Shown here in pieces: positions 23,354 to 33,933 of a stretch of DNA of 64,000 nt. Under the pieces are notes generated by a model. It did no database searches. It had not been told where the DNA came from and saw only the letters and a program-made list of their open reading frames with translations. Origin of the DNA: Dacryopinax spathularia (lineage: Eukaryota; Basidiomycota; Dacrymycetes; Dacrymycetales; Dacrymycetaceae); contig JBBPFI010000002.1 of NCBI GenBank assembly GCA_037974965.1, positions 558,001 through 622,000 of the forward strand, read 5' to 3'. Within the stretch, counting starts at the first letter, position 1, and the number at the start of each line of letters is the position of its first letter. The translations under genes and the position numbers were made by a program.

Positions 23354-23952
23354 CAAGTGATACCGACTCTTTCCATGCACATACCATCACCCACAATTCA
23401 TTCTTGGGCATAGATGTAATTTAGAGTAACCATTGTATACTTCCCACTCAGACACTCAGATACCGCATGCAATTTTTTATTGTATTGGCGGCATCTCTCC
23501 AGATAACGTCATTGGCCCTCCCCGCAAACAAAGACCACTGAGCTCTCCTGCTGAGCACACCTGTGCTGAAGCGCAACGAGCGAGAGCAGCCAGAGGCAAA
23601 TCGCGCGAGATTACATATAAGAGCCCGTAAGATGAAGGGATTTCAGAGCCAAAAGGTATGGAGACTATCAGGATTGCGTCGCATATCAGCCTATCCCAAG
23701 GACTCAGTTTCATCCTGGCGGCTAGAAGTGGGCGCTGCGTTAATGGGGCGAAGTTGCTACAGTCTGCCCGCCGCACACGATTCGTCGTCACGAAAACTAC
23801 AGCGCGCCCATGAGTGCTTGATGGTCCTCAGTGTCCAACGTCTCCGCAACCGAATTTTCACTTTTTCAACCTTTGGGGGCCCTGCGTGGTCGTTTCTGGC
23901 CATCAAACGTGATCACGTGACTGTGTTGTCAGAACAACAAAAGGCCAAAAAG
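23354..23952. other. Intergenic, about 600 bp
   Basis: Between the DNA2 stop and the tRNA gene. The open frame 23563-24039 runs across the tRNA and has no domain, so I treat it as non-coding. Confidence 0.6.
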
Positions 23953-24050
23953 GCCCACAGCCGGATTCGAACCGACGACCCCCCCGATTTGGGGTCACAC
24001 GAGACCGGGCTTAACCCGAACGGGGGATCTTACCTCTAGACCATGTGGGC
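23953..24050 (-). tRNA. tRNA-Pro(CGG) with a 27-nt intron
   Basis: On the minus strand the 98 nt fold as a tRNA. The acceptor stem GCCCACA pairs fully with TGTGGGC, the D arm is GTCT-AGAGGTA-AGAT and the T arm is GTCGG-TTCGAAT-CCGGC. The anticodon stem CCCCG/CGGGG holds the loop TTCGGG..T, which gives anticodon CGG after U33. The 27-nt intron sits after position 37, the canonical nuclear place, and contains CCCGG, able to pair with the anticodon. The mature length would be 71 nt. A-box (GGTCTAGAGGTA) and B-box (GGTTCGAATCC) promoter elements are visible. The reading as Pro depends on the intron boundary. Confidence 0.88.
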
Positions 24051-24211
24051 AAAGCTGAAGTGGCCCCTCGCCAATATGCCATGACTCTATTCTATGACTC
24101 CTTGGCTAAAATCACGCGTTGAATAGGGTCCAAAAGGTGTCTTTCGCGCGTCTAGTTCGTGTTTTCTTTTGCCACTTTTCTGCATTCCGGCGCTCGCTAG
24201 CTTTTGGCTGC

Positions 24212-25720
24212 ATGCTTAGACTCTCTCGCGGGACAGTCACCGCTGTGCAACTCCGCCTGGTTCGATCGCAATGGAGACATAGATTCTCTGCTGTGCTTCT
24301 TTCTAGTCGCTCTATTTCTGAATGGAGAAAACGCTTCGGCGACGAAGGCGAGCGGATACTGAATATCGTGTCTCGCCGCGTGCAGGAAAGGGATCAACTT
24401 GTACAGCAGGTAAATTACAACACTCATATACAATGCGACACCGCTCACCGCCGCGCAGCTGAGTGAGAATGCGCACTTGCCGGAACAAATTCAGAGGGCG
24501 AAGCTCGTCAAAGAGCTGGAGCCACTGAGCGAAGCATGGCAGGAATGGAAACTTGCCGAAAAGGTACATTTTGCGTACTTTCTCACCCATGAAGCTGGAC
24601 TGATATTTTCTAGTCCTACGAGGACCTGAAACCGCTGCTGGAGGATCCGGACGCGGATATTCGCGCAATGGCAAAAGAGGACGAACCCGTCCTTGCCGCC
24701 AAGCTACAAAGCCTGGTCAAGGACACCTTTCCGACGCTTCTCATGCCGTCTTCTCCCACTGCGCACTACACCGCTCTGGTGGAAATCAAATCCGGCGTAG
24801 GGGGCGAAGAATCTGCCCTGTTTGCCGCAGAGATGTTGCGCCTCTATACTCGGTTCGCAGCGCTGCAGGGGTGGCAATGCGAGATCGTGAGTCAATCCAC
24901 GGACGACCGTGGCGGAGTGCGGGAAGCGATCCTTGAGGTCAAGGGTGATGGGTCGTACGACGCGATGCGCTGGGAAAACGGAGTACATCGGGTCCAACGA
25001 GTTCCGCAGACGGAGTCGCAAGGCCGGGTACATACGAGCACTATCTCGGTGATGGTGTTGCCCAAAGCCCCCTCCACCCCGGGGCAGGAGACTGTAGAAG
25101 AAGACGTGGTGGACGAAAAGGACGTCCGGGTGGACGTGATGCGAGCGCGAGGCGCGGGTGGTCAGGTATGCGCTTCCTCTCTTTAACCCTTATCAACTTA
25201 TCAATGGATTGCGCAGCACGTCAACCGGACCGAATCAGCCGTTCGTCTCGTCCATGAACCCACCGGGATCACCGTGTCCATGCAGGACTCGCGTAGTCAG
25301 CATCAGGCATGTCACCTCTTACCTCCATCCCTCGAATGTATGTGCTGACTCGGCGTAACAACGAACAGAACAAAGCCCGAGCATGGGAGATCCTCCGAGC
25401 TAGACTGCTGGAGCGAAAGCTTGCGGAAGACGCGGAGAAGAGACGCAGTATGAGGAAGAGCTTGATCAAGAGTGCCGATAGGAGTGAGAAGGTTCGCACG
25501 TACAACTTTCCCCAGGTACGTCGGCGTATCTCCCTTGTGGGAGCGTATATCTGATGATGAGTAGGATCGGGTGACGGACCACCGGATTGGGATGACGCTC
25601 AAGAACCTCGAGCTGTTTATGGAAGGCGAGCGCCTGCAAAACGTCCACGAAGCGCTGGCGAAAGACGCCAAGGCCGCTGAACTGGAGGAGTTGCTCGCAT
25701 CTGCCGTAACCAAGGAATAG
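24212..25720 (+). CDS. MRF1: Mitochondrial peptide chain release factor 1 (MRF1)
   Basis: I chose ATG 24212 because it begins a basic presequence ([20 protein letters not shown]); an in-frame ATG at 24119 would add 31 residues. There are about six exons, with the stop at 25718-25720. The conserved blocks are [47 protein letters not shown] followed after an intron by [18 protein letters not shown] (the GGQ peptide-release motif), and [20 protein letters not shown]. The PxT stop-codon recognition tripeptide reads PQT. The protein releases finished chains at UAA/UAG on mitochondrial ribosomes. Length and domain order match class I release factors. Confidence 0.92.
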
Positions 25721-25844
25721 ATTAGATTAGGGTGAGAACCGGGATATGCAGAAACGGGTAATCCATCGTCGCCTTACTATACAAACCAAGAGCAAGTAAT
25801 ACACCATTATTCGCAAGCAGAACCAATCAATCCCTCGAGCGCCA

Positions 25845-28045
25845 TCACATTATGCAGCATTTGCCATTTAACCCCATCGCTTCGAGCTGCTCTTCCCCGG
25901 CTTCCTTTTGGTTCGCAGCGTCTTTCGCCTTCGTCTCTTCCGGGAACCATTCTTGCATGAAACGGAGGAGCGCCCAGTCGACGTTATCTGTAAATACCGT
26001 TAAGCTCGGCCTGAGATGGAAGCTAGAACGGGCTGCGCACCTCGATTTGCCTTAAGTACGACAGGTGCTCGACAGAGCGGGCAGTCGTCTTGACCTCGTT
26101 TCTGCATCTTGACCAAACAGCTGCGTATGCGGTCAGCTACATAGCCTTGTATCTAAATGTGGGGTACGCACCGAACACAGAAGAGATGCCCACAATCCAA
26201 ACGAATAGGCTTGAAAGCAATCGAAGTGCCTAATACAGACGATTAATGATCTGAAAGATTGAACCGAGTACGTCGGCCGCACATATCGCACAGGTATAAT
26301 CATCAATCTGGGGTATAACCGGCAACAGCTTCTCCGTCAGAGCCGTGAGCAGCACGTGCGGTAACGTGGTCTTCGTTAGCCAAGGGGCGATCAGAAGTGG
26401 GGAGGAATCGTCTTTCGGAACAGAGGCTCGAACAAGGGCGGCATATTCTGATGTACCTTTGAGAGCGGTGCGCTTGTCGTGTTTCTTGAGGATCTTGCGT
26501 GCTGCTTCGGCGTTCGCTTTTTGGAACTAGCCGGTACGTTAGCGTTGCTACAGGAGGAGGGATGGTGGATGGGCTGCGGCGCACCTTTTTCAGGTCGAGC
26601 AGCATCACGTTCAGCTGCATGAACCTGTCAAACGCCTTCTTACACTGCTTGCTCTTCATCCTCCTCCCGTCCAGCCTGCGCTTCACCAGCTCGGCCGCAA
26701 ACGCCTTCAGCCGGATCTCGGCCTCCTCCACGCTCCTCTCTCCCCTATTCCTCTCCGCCGCACTCTCGAATATCTGCGCCTCGACCCACAAGCTGAAGAT
26801 CTCCCGCCAGATAGCGAGGTCGTGTTTGCCCTTCTTGGTAGGTCGGCACGCATCGCTGATATCCTGTGCGAGCTCCATGACTTCCTGTGTGAATTGGTCC
26901 TTGAGCACAGAGGCGAGTCGTTCGAGAGAACGAAGCGCCTGGGAGAACATTTGGAAGAAGAGCGTGTCGGATGGGAGCTCTATCACCACGTCTCCGGGGT
27001 GCTTGGCGTCGCGGATGATGTTGACGCCTCGGGCTGAGTTGGCGGGGTTGGCAAGGATTACATCGTTTATTGGCGGGACATCGTCGTCCTCTTCGTCATC
27101 CTGCTCGTTTATTAGCTCGACAGGAACATGGAGAGACGCATGTATGCGCACATCGTCAACAGCACTCTCCTCCTTTATCCGCTGCACGGCGCTGTCCACC
27201 GTGCCCAGGTCGCCTGAGTCCCTCTGGAGCGCCCACAACGGGTTCTCACTCCGATACTGGGACGAAGACGCAACAAGCGGTGGCGAGTCTTTCGTCCTAG
27301 CCGCAGTATCTGCATCATGTCCCTCCCCGTCGCCAGCTTCAGCAGTGGTTTCCGTGTCGGTCGTGTCGGCTGTCGCGTCCCCCGCAGGGCTCGTGGTGGC
27401 TGTTGAGGACTTGTCCATGCGAGGTACTCGGCCTGAGGACAAGCGACGGAGCTGGAGTCGTAGTCGGCTCGTGAAGTGCTCGTCGTTTGTTCCTGCCCTT
27501 TGTCAGCATGCCCGGGCCGTATTACAGAAGTATAAGCAGGGCATACGATCAATCTCGTAGGAAGCCATACTCCGCCTTCGACCCTTGTACGGTGGTCGGC
27601 CATCCGCACTTTCCGGTAGCAAGTTTCCATTCTGAAACTTCGGCTTCTCCTGCACCGGCGAGTCGGGCAGTTCCTACAGCCATAGTCAGCTCTGCTCAGC
27701 GGAGCGCAGATAACTAAAGAATGCACCTCTATCCGGGCGGGCGACGTGCTCCTCTCCACTCCCGCCTCGCTCTCGGCCGCGCCTGCTTTGGACCGCTCCA
27801 GCAAGTCATGCAGTACCTCCGGGCTCAACCCGACCGACTGGAGCTCATCAACAACGTTCTTGATCAGCTTCTTCAACTACACCCCCGCCCAAACGCCAGC
27901 AGATGTCAGCACCTTCTAGCCTGGCCAGAAGAGAGAGGTGGGTGAGATGGGGACGCACCTGACCATATTCTATTGCGCTCGCGGTCCATTCTGGCGGGAA
28001 AGAAGACTCTCTAAGAATACGCTCGTATTGTTTGCCGTATTTCAT
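25845..28045 (-). CDS. SPX-RING E3 ubiquitin ligase with CaaX-like C-terminus
   Basis: ATG 28045 begins MKYGKQYERILRESSFPPEW, followed after an intron by LKKLIKNVVDEL: the SPX start, with the Lys-rich inositol-pyrophosphate-sensing helix. The SPX domain continues through DTLFFQMFSQALRSLERLAS and GRRMKSKQCKKAFDRFMQLN. After further introns come YTCAIC, then RLDCGHLFCVRCLVKMQKRG and CPLCR, a C3HC4 RING. The last exon ends GLNGKCCIM before TGA 25845-25847, a C-a-a-X box with X=Met that suggests farnesylation. SPX-RING proteins (plant NLA type, fungal RING-14 type) couple phosphate status to ubiquitination. An insertion with acidic and Ser/Thr-rich sequence lies in the middle of SPX. The identification is firm; the lipid anchor is inferred. 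Confidence 0.85.
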
Positions 28046-28790
28046 GTGATTGCGAAGGGTGATATTTCTTGGCGATTGGGGTCTTCTCTTGTGGGGATGG
28101 GTGGGACCGGGTGAGGTGGAGTATGATTATGGTATCATTCGCGACCACGTTCGTAACCTCGTCAGAACGTAAGAAGTCTTCTGGTTCGTGTTCGTGTGTA
28201 TGCAGCAGATGGTGGGGAGAATCAGGGAGGGCGAATCGAAGCGAAGGTAGATGATGTTATGTTCTCCTTCCCTCTGAAAGCGAGTACAAATATGTATGGG
28301 CGATGTACCGCGTGCACACCGCAACGAACTCTCTGCTTTCAGGGGAACGGGCTGAGTGTGTGCCCTGAACGGTGACGTCGCCCGACTGCCCTCACAGCAG
28401 CGCACAGTGGCGGTCTTCCTCTTCCCCATGGCTGGCTGATGCTTCAATTTGCTTCCGCACCGCCGGACCATACCCTTCTGTCAGGGTCCACGGGGCGAGT
28501 CGCCTTCACTGATGGCCAGCACGTGCGAACTTGGAAGAAGGCGATTGATGCACGCTTTGCCCATGGCGGGGGAGCGCTCCATATGGGCGGGCTCTGTAGT
28601 GACAATGTCCATCATCGCTATCACCACCATCATCGCTCTACTCTAATTTTTGGGAAACGGCCTTAATCAAGATTACGCCACTCTTGCCCCACAACGATTG
28701 AAACCTTGATCAGACGATGGTCCTAATACGGAAACAGCCGATGTTGAGCTATCAGAAATAGACGGAATACGGCGGATGACTCACTGAATA
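28046..28790. other. Intergenic, about 745 bp
   Basis: Upstream of the SPX-RING gene and downstream of the C9-methyltransferase gene. I see no coding region or repeat. Confidence 0.6.
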
Positions 28791-30687
28791 GGCTTCTTGG
28801 GCTTGAAGTGCAGTGCAGGGTGGCTCGGGACGCCTTCGATACGGGGGAAGGCGTTCAGGTTCTTGTGCAGCGTGATCTGAAAGACGGATGCGGACCCTTG
28901 GCTGTGAAGAGGTTGAGTGTTAGGCTAAATTCGCTTGGCGTTAGGTGAACGCACCGAGAGGCAATGACGGCAGAGGCCAGGAAGTATTTCCAAATGCGGT
29001 TCCACCTGCGAACGAAAGGTCAGTAAGGCCGAATTGTTAGGGGTACTCGGAAATGCGCACCTATCACCGTACTTGGCAACCACCTTCTCCTCGTTCGACA
29101 GCCAGTTCTTGTACCACCGCCAGAGCGTCGCGGAGTAGTGCACGCCAAGGACATCGATGCTTTTGACCTCAAATCCGATTTTCTCGACCTGATGCACGTA
29201 ATTAGCCGGTGCGCCAGTGTCGACGGGTGTCTTGAAGTGCTCACCTCCTTCAGCACCCAGTTCAGAGGGATGCTGGCGTCGGCACCAGGGAAGACGTATT
29301 TGTTCATGAACAGGCCCCTGCTAGCCGGTCAAAACGGGCCAGTACAGCGGATCTATGGCGAACGCACCAGAGCAGATCTTCATACTGCCACCTCGGACGG
29401 AAGCCAGCAACCTGGAGGACGAAAATGCCGTCGTCGTCGAGGAGGTCGTACACCTGCTTCATGAAGGCGCTGTACCGCCTGATGCCGACATGCTACGCAG
29501 CTTATCAGGGCAGCTCTCCGCTTGTTCAGAATAATTTGGGTCACCTCTGCCATCTCCAGCGAGACAATCTTATTGTAGTACCCCGGGGTGGCCGGGATCT
29601 CCCTGTAGTCCATGCACAAGATCCTGGCCTTCTCGGGTGAAACGCCGTTGTCCGCAATGCGCTTATTGCCGAACGCAGTCTGGTTCCTGCCGAGGGTGAT
29701 ACCGGTGACGTCGCACCCATAGTTCTTGGCCGCGAAGGCAGCGAGCGTGCCCCAGCCGCAGCCGATGTCGAGAAGCTTATCGGTCGGCTTAAGATCGAGC
29801 TTCTCGCACACGAGCGTCATCTTGTTGTCTTGTAGCTCTTCGAGCGTCTCTTCGCGGGTGATGTCGGTGACGACGCCGGAGGTGTAAATCATGCGAGGAC
29901 CAAGGAACCTGGCAAAAGTCAGAAATCTGCATGTTCAAGGTGAACGGAAAAAAACACTAACCATTCGTAGAAGTCGTCGCCGCCTAATTTCTTGTTAGCT
30001 TTGGCATTTTTGTGCTCCGAGCATGCACTCACGGTCGTAGTGATCCCTGACCTGTTCCTCGTCCTGGCTTTGCGAGTGGAGGACGACCTCCGGAAGCATG
30101 CGAGTGAAAAAATACTTCCACAACTCAGGCGTGAAGATGAACTTGGCCCAGTCATGACGCCATTCGAGGACCTCGAGCGGGTCACCTGCATGCCAATTTC
30201 AGCCAGTTGATTCGAAACTCCTGCAGGGCATGTGCGCACCCTTGAACTCGGCCTTGCCCTCGAAGTACGCGTCATGGAATACCTGGATAGGAATCTTCTT
30301 GTCACCGTGGTAAAGTTTCTTCAGCTCAGGATCCTTGATCTCGATGTAGTGCTCGAGCGGGCGACCAGGGAGTTGCAGCTTGTTGTTGATCCTGGGGCCG
30401 TACATACTCGCGAGCTGCCAGTATGCGACGGTGATCGGAAGGCCAAGAATGGCGACCATGAACCAGTATGTCGTCCATCCTCCGCTGCGGACCAGCGGGA
30501 GGGACCGCTTGACAAGCCAAGGGATGAAGAGGACGATGAATGCGAGGAACTTGTTCGAGAAGTAGCCGTTGCCCTCTGCGGGGAAGGGCGCATTCTTGAT
30601 CGCCGGTGTCGTCGTGATCCGTACCTTGGTCGCCGCGTCCGCTGCGGGATCGACAGGTATCGTCGTTGTCGTCTCTGGGGTGGCCAT
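28791..30687 (-). CDS. Sphingolipid C9-methyltransferase (CFA-synthase family)
   Basis: ATG 30687 (MATPETTTTIPVDP), TGA 28791-28793, eight or so exons. Two N-terminal transmembrane segments are visible (FLAFIVLFIPWLV and YWFMVAILGLPITVAYW). Then come the EWRHDWAKF-type region, the DDFYEWFLGPRMIYTSGVV block and the SAM-binding motif LLDIGCGWGTLAAFAAKNYG. The later exons give HVGIRRYSAFMKQVYDLLDD, FMNKYVFPGADASIPLNWV and VLGVHYSATLWRWYKNW, typical of cyclopropane-fatty-acid-synthase-like methyltransferases. The C-terminus reads HPALHFKPKKPIQ. The fungal enzyme methylates C9 of the sphingoid base of glucosylceramides, using S-adenosylmethionine at the ER. The membrane anchors and the C-terminal sequence separate it from bacterial CFA synthases. 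It looks complete. Confidence 0.9.
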
Positions 30688-30807
30688 CGTGAAAGAGATA
30701 CGATAAGCCTCGTTGGACGTTGAGGATGAAACGATGCAAATTCCAATTCCCGTTTTGGCTTGGGTGCGGAAGTATTCATACCGTTTAGGTAACAAGGCGG
30801 CCGTAAG

Positions 30808-30827
30808 ACGCGGAGGACGCGACGCGC
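30808..30827. promoter_or_regulatory. Three ACGCG cores upstream of PSF1
   Basis: acgcgg (30808-30813), acgcga (30817-30822) and acgcgc (30822-30827) form a cluster about 100-115 bp upstream of the PSF1 start codon, in the gap shared with the divergent C9-methyltransferase gene. MBF/E2F-type factors bind this core at G1/S genes. Confidence 0.4.
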
Positions 30828-30924
30828 CTGGATGGTCGACCTACTACGCGCCGAACTGGGCATCGCTGTACGTACATTAGACTCACGACATATTCTCTGC
30901 ATTATACCCCACTCAGCATTATTC

Positions 30925-31545
30925 ATGTCGACCGATCCTTCTCAAGCACTGTTACTGGAATGTCGTCGATCAACCCAAACCGATACGTTGCTGCCCTATA
31001 ATGCGGCGGTTGTTACTACAATAATCCGGCAAATACACACCATCCATGCTCACCTCGTTCAATCGTTACGCACGGCAGTACCAGCAGGAGATCCGAGCAC
31101 GCCGATGCCAACGCCGCCACCAGCCGTGATGTTCACATCGACCCATCATCATCTTCAAATACGGAGGCTAAAGCGAGTTCTCCTTGTATACCATGCCCAT
31201 CGGCTCAACATGCTTCGAGCAATGCTGCACCGGGCACACCTATCAGTCACACACTTGTTACCAAGCATTCGCCCCTTGCTATCGCCCTCAGAACTCACCT
31301 TCATCCGCTCCTACGCGCAAATAACGATGAACTACAGGGCCGAATTCATCGACGTGCTCGATATTGCCGCCAGTGTTGAGGAGCCACCGAAGGGGATGTG
31401 GGTCAACGTGCGCGTCGTGAAGGAGGTGGGCGAGGTTATCACGGAGGCGGGAGTGATCGACTTTAGAAAGGGAGGGAGATATCTGGTCCGGCGAGGCGAC
31501 GTGGAGATGTTGTTGGTCCAGGGGTATTTGGAGGTGGTGGATTGA
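30925..31545 (+). CDS. PSF1: GINS complex subunit Psf1
   Basis: Reading from ATG 30925 gives 206 residues, the usual Psf1 length. The open frame extends upstream to 30832, but that part does not resemble Psf1. Landmarks are LLLECRRSTQTDTLLPYN at the N-terminus (the Psf1 opening helix), RRLKRVLLVYHAHRL in the middle, and the C-terminal B domain with WVNVRVVKEVGEVITEAGVI and RYLVRRGDVEMLLVQGYLE. GINS (Sld5-Psf1-Psf2-Psf3) joins Cdc45 and Mcm2-7 in the replicative CMG helicase. The coding part has no intron. ACGCG motifs upstream agree with cell-cycle control. Confidence 0.88.
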   Translation: MSTDPSQALLLECRRSTQTDTLLPYNAAVVTTIIRQIHTIHAHLVQSLRTAVPAGDPSTPMPTPPPAVMFTSTHHHLQIRRLKRVLLVYHAHRLNMLRAMLHRAHLSVTHLLPSIRPLLSPSELTFIRSYAQITMNYRAEFIDVLDIAASVEEPPKGMWVNVRVVKEVGEVITEAGVIDFRKGGRYLVRRGDVEMLLVQGYLEVVD

Positions 31546-32296
31546 GGTTAGCCACCGGTCGCCCCGGCTAGGTTCAACTCTACGATCCCAACTGGCTCGC
31601 GCAATCGAACACAGCTCGAACGATCGCCCACGGCTAGCTTGACTCTGAGGCCGTAGAGACACGGCCAGCATCCCAACATAACGATTATTGCAAGACATTA
31701 GCAACAGCATCAGTCGCTTGTTCCAGTAGGGTTGAGATACCCGTTTGATCGGGTCCGTGGAGTCGAGGCAGACGCAGGTGGGGAGAAGATATTTGGCCAA
31801 GAGACTCTCATTCCAGTCTAAGACAGTGAGCAGGAGCAGACATGTCGCACAGACGGCATTTAATGGGATGATGTTTGCTCGATTGATCGAGCATTCTTGG
31901 TTGACGCACGAGTCTGACTTGTTCGACGACCGATCGCGCGCAGTCTGGCGCACCTAAGCAACCAGAAGGAGGCACTAGCTGTAAACCCCTGCTGTTATAT
32001 GGGTAAGCCGCGAGTATCACGAGTATCATTTTCCCCAATAAATATCTGGAGGTACATAGTGCAGTCTTTACAGTCGCTTCTGTTCCTTCCAGGGAGCGCG
32101 CTCTGTCATGGTCTCAGCTGGGAAGACGCGGGAAGACGGCCGGGGTAATAGCTTCCGCCGCTCCGCATAAAGGCGTGTCGCTGTGCGGCGTTGCGTCACC
32201 CTCTTTGGGCAAACAGCATACATCTGCCACTCTCTCCTCTTTACCTTCTTTACACCTTCTTTTCTTACTTCTGTTGCATATACAAAGTAGACGACA
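31546..32296. other. Intergenic, about 750 bp
   Basis: Between PSF1 and the p47 gene (both plus). The minus-strand frame 31288-31953 overlaps PSF1 antisense and has no domain. A pyrimidine-rich stretch near 32225-32275 lies just upstream of the p47 start and may be its core promoter. Confidence 0.55.
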
Positions 32297-33720
32297 ATGC
32301 CGACTTTGGGAGGAGACGCACCTGATGAGGAACTGCCCCCTGAGTGGGCAGCTCGTGCTGCCAGCGGTGGCAATCCACGAGTAGGGAGGATAGGACAATC
32401 CAGGTAAGCAAGTTGGCGCTAGTCGGTCAGGTCAATGTTGACGTGGTCGTAGCGGCACGTCGACGCCCACCTCCCGGTCTGGAACAGGTCGCATTGCTAC
32501 CCTGCGTGACATGGGGACAGGCGCGAATCCAGCCAGGATCCCCCGGCCCTCGGATGATGACGATGACGATGGGCCGGATGAGCCGCAGAGTTGGTTCACT
32601 GGTGGAGACCGGAGGTGAGTACCATGCTCCTCTGCTCGCTGCTCGTTGAGACCGTATCTGACGTGCATACAGCGGTCTTGCAGTGGAAGCTCCCGACAGT
32701 GGTAGACCGCGGAGAGGCGCAGATCGCATCATCGGGGATATCATCCGGAAAGCTGCAGAGTAAGCACAATCTCACGGTCCTATGTCCCCGCTCAGCGTGT
32801 ATGAACGTAGTCATTCCAGAGGCGGGCCTACCCTCTCTGCTCCTAGCACATCCCGGAGCACCAATGCGTCCACCTTCCATGGCTCCGGATATACCCTCGG
32901 CTCCGACGAAGTGGAATCTCAATTCGTGCCCGACCCAACGGCTCCCGCCGATGAGGACGCTGACTTCGAGGCTCAGCGCGTTGTTCGGGAATTGACCTTC
33001 TGGCAAGAAGGATTCAGTGTTGACGATGGACCACTGTACCGCTACGACGACCCTGCGAACGCCCAGTTGCTGGAACAGATCAACGCTGGACATGCTCCGC
33101 CACAAGCCCTGAACGTTCGTGTTGGCCAGCCCGTGGAAGTCCGCGTAGCTCGCCGAACCGACGAACACTACAAGCCGCCTCCGCCCAGGCCATTTGGTGG
33201 GTCCGGTCACCGTCTCGGCGCTCCGACTCCCGAAGTTGCCGGTGCGAACGCGCCAACTCCGGGAAGTATCCTCATGCCTGGGACGTACACCGGAACTTCC
33301 GGCTCCGCAACCCCTGCTGCGCGGCCTGCGGCATCTAGCGGTTCTTCCAATCCTACCAATTTCGCAGTCGATATGAATGAGCCGAATACTAGCATTCAAG
33401 TGAGGCTGGCTGACGGTACGAGGTGAGTGGTATTGCGTTGCCTAAGGTGCTGCATGACTTACAATCTCCAGGCTCGTATGTCGCATGAATCATACTCACA
33501 CCGTTGGTGACATTCGCAATTTCATCAATGCGTGCGTTTGTTCTCTATCGGATAATCTCGGCCTTACTTATTCTTCGTTGTCAGGTCTCGTCCGGAGAAT
33601 GCTGCCCGTCCTTACACGATCCAGACGACTTTCCCTGCGCGAGTGTTGGAAGATGAATCACAGACGATCAAAGATGCTGGATTGCTGAATAGTGTTGTCG
33701 TCCAGCGTTGGGCTGACTGA
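32297..33720 (+). CDS. SHP1: p47/Shp1-like Cdc48 cofactor (SEP and UBX domains)
   Basis: Six exons: 32297-32403, 32453-32614, 32673-32759, 32820-33422, 33472-33531 and 33585-33720. The joins keep frame. After a short start comes RIATLRDMG, the family block equivalent to GGI-x-TxxDL, then WFTGGDRSGLAVE with the SHP-type motif. The SEP domain covers VRELTFWQEGFSVDDGPLYR to QPVEVRVARRTDEHY. A Pro/Ala/Ser/Thr linker leads to the UBX domain (TSIQVRLADGTRLVCRMN, then AARPYTIQTTFPARVLED). Unlike many p47 proteins it has no N-terminal UBA domain, because the protein begins MPTLGGDAPDEELPPEWA. The family helps Cdc48/p97 in membrane fusion, ER-linked degradation and PP1 maturation. Confidence 0.88.
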
Positions 33721-33933
33721 GAAGAATATTCTGTGAATGGATAACCTGTCCCTGTAGAGACCATGTACCGCTTGTCATGACGCAATGTGCATCAATTGAA
33801 ATCATGTCGAAATCATTCGCCGGCTAGATGGAGCATTTTCGGCCTGCCACAACAATTCAGACCCTGAAAGTGTGACTAACTATTTACTGCCATGCATAAT
33901 TGTTTTGTTCTCGCTCACCTCCCGGCTGATTCC

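Noticed and set aside
23563-24039. 158-residue plus-strand frame
   Set aside because: Runs through the tRNA gene on the opposite strand and lacks domains.
26499-27560. 353-residue plus-strand frame
   Set aside because: Antisense shadow of the SPX-RING gene; Ser-rich with no domain, while the opposite strand has a clear conserved protein.
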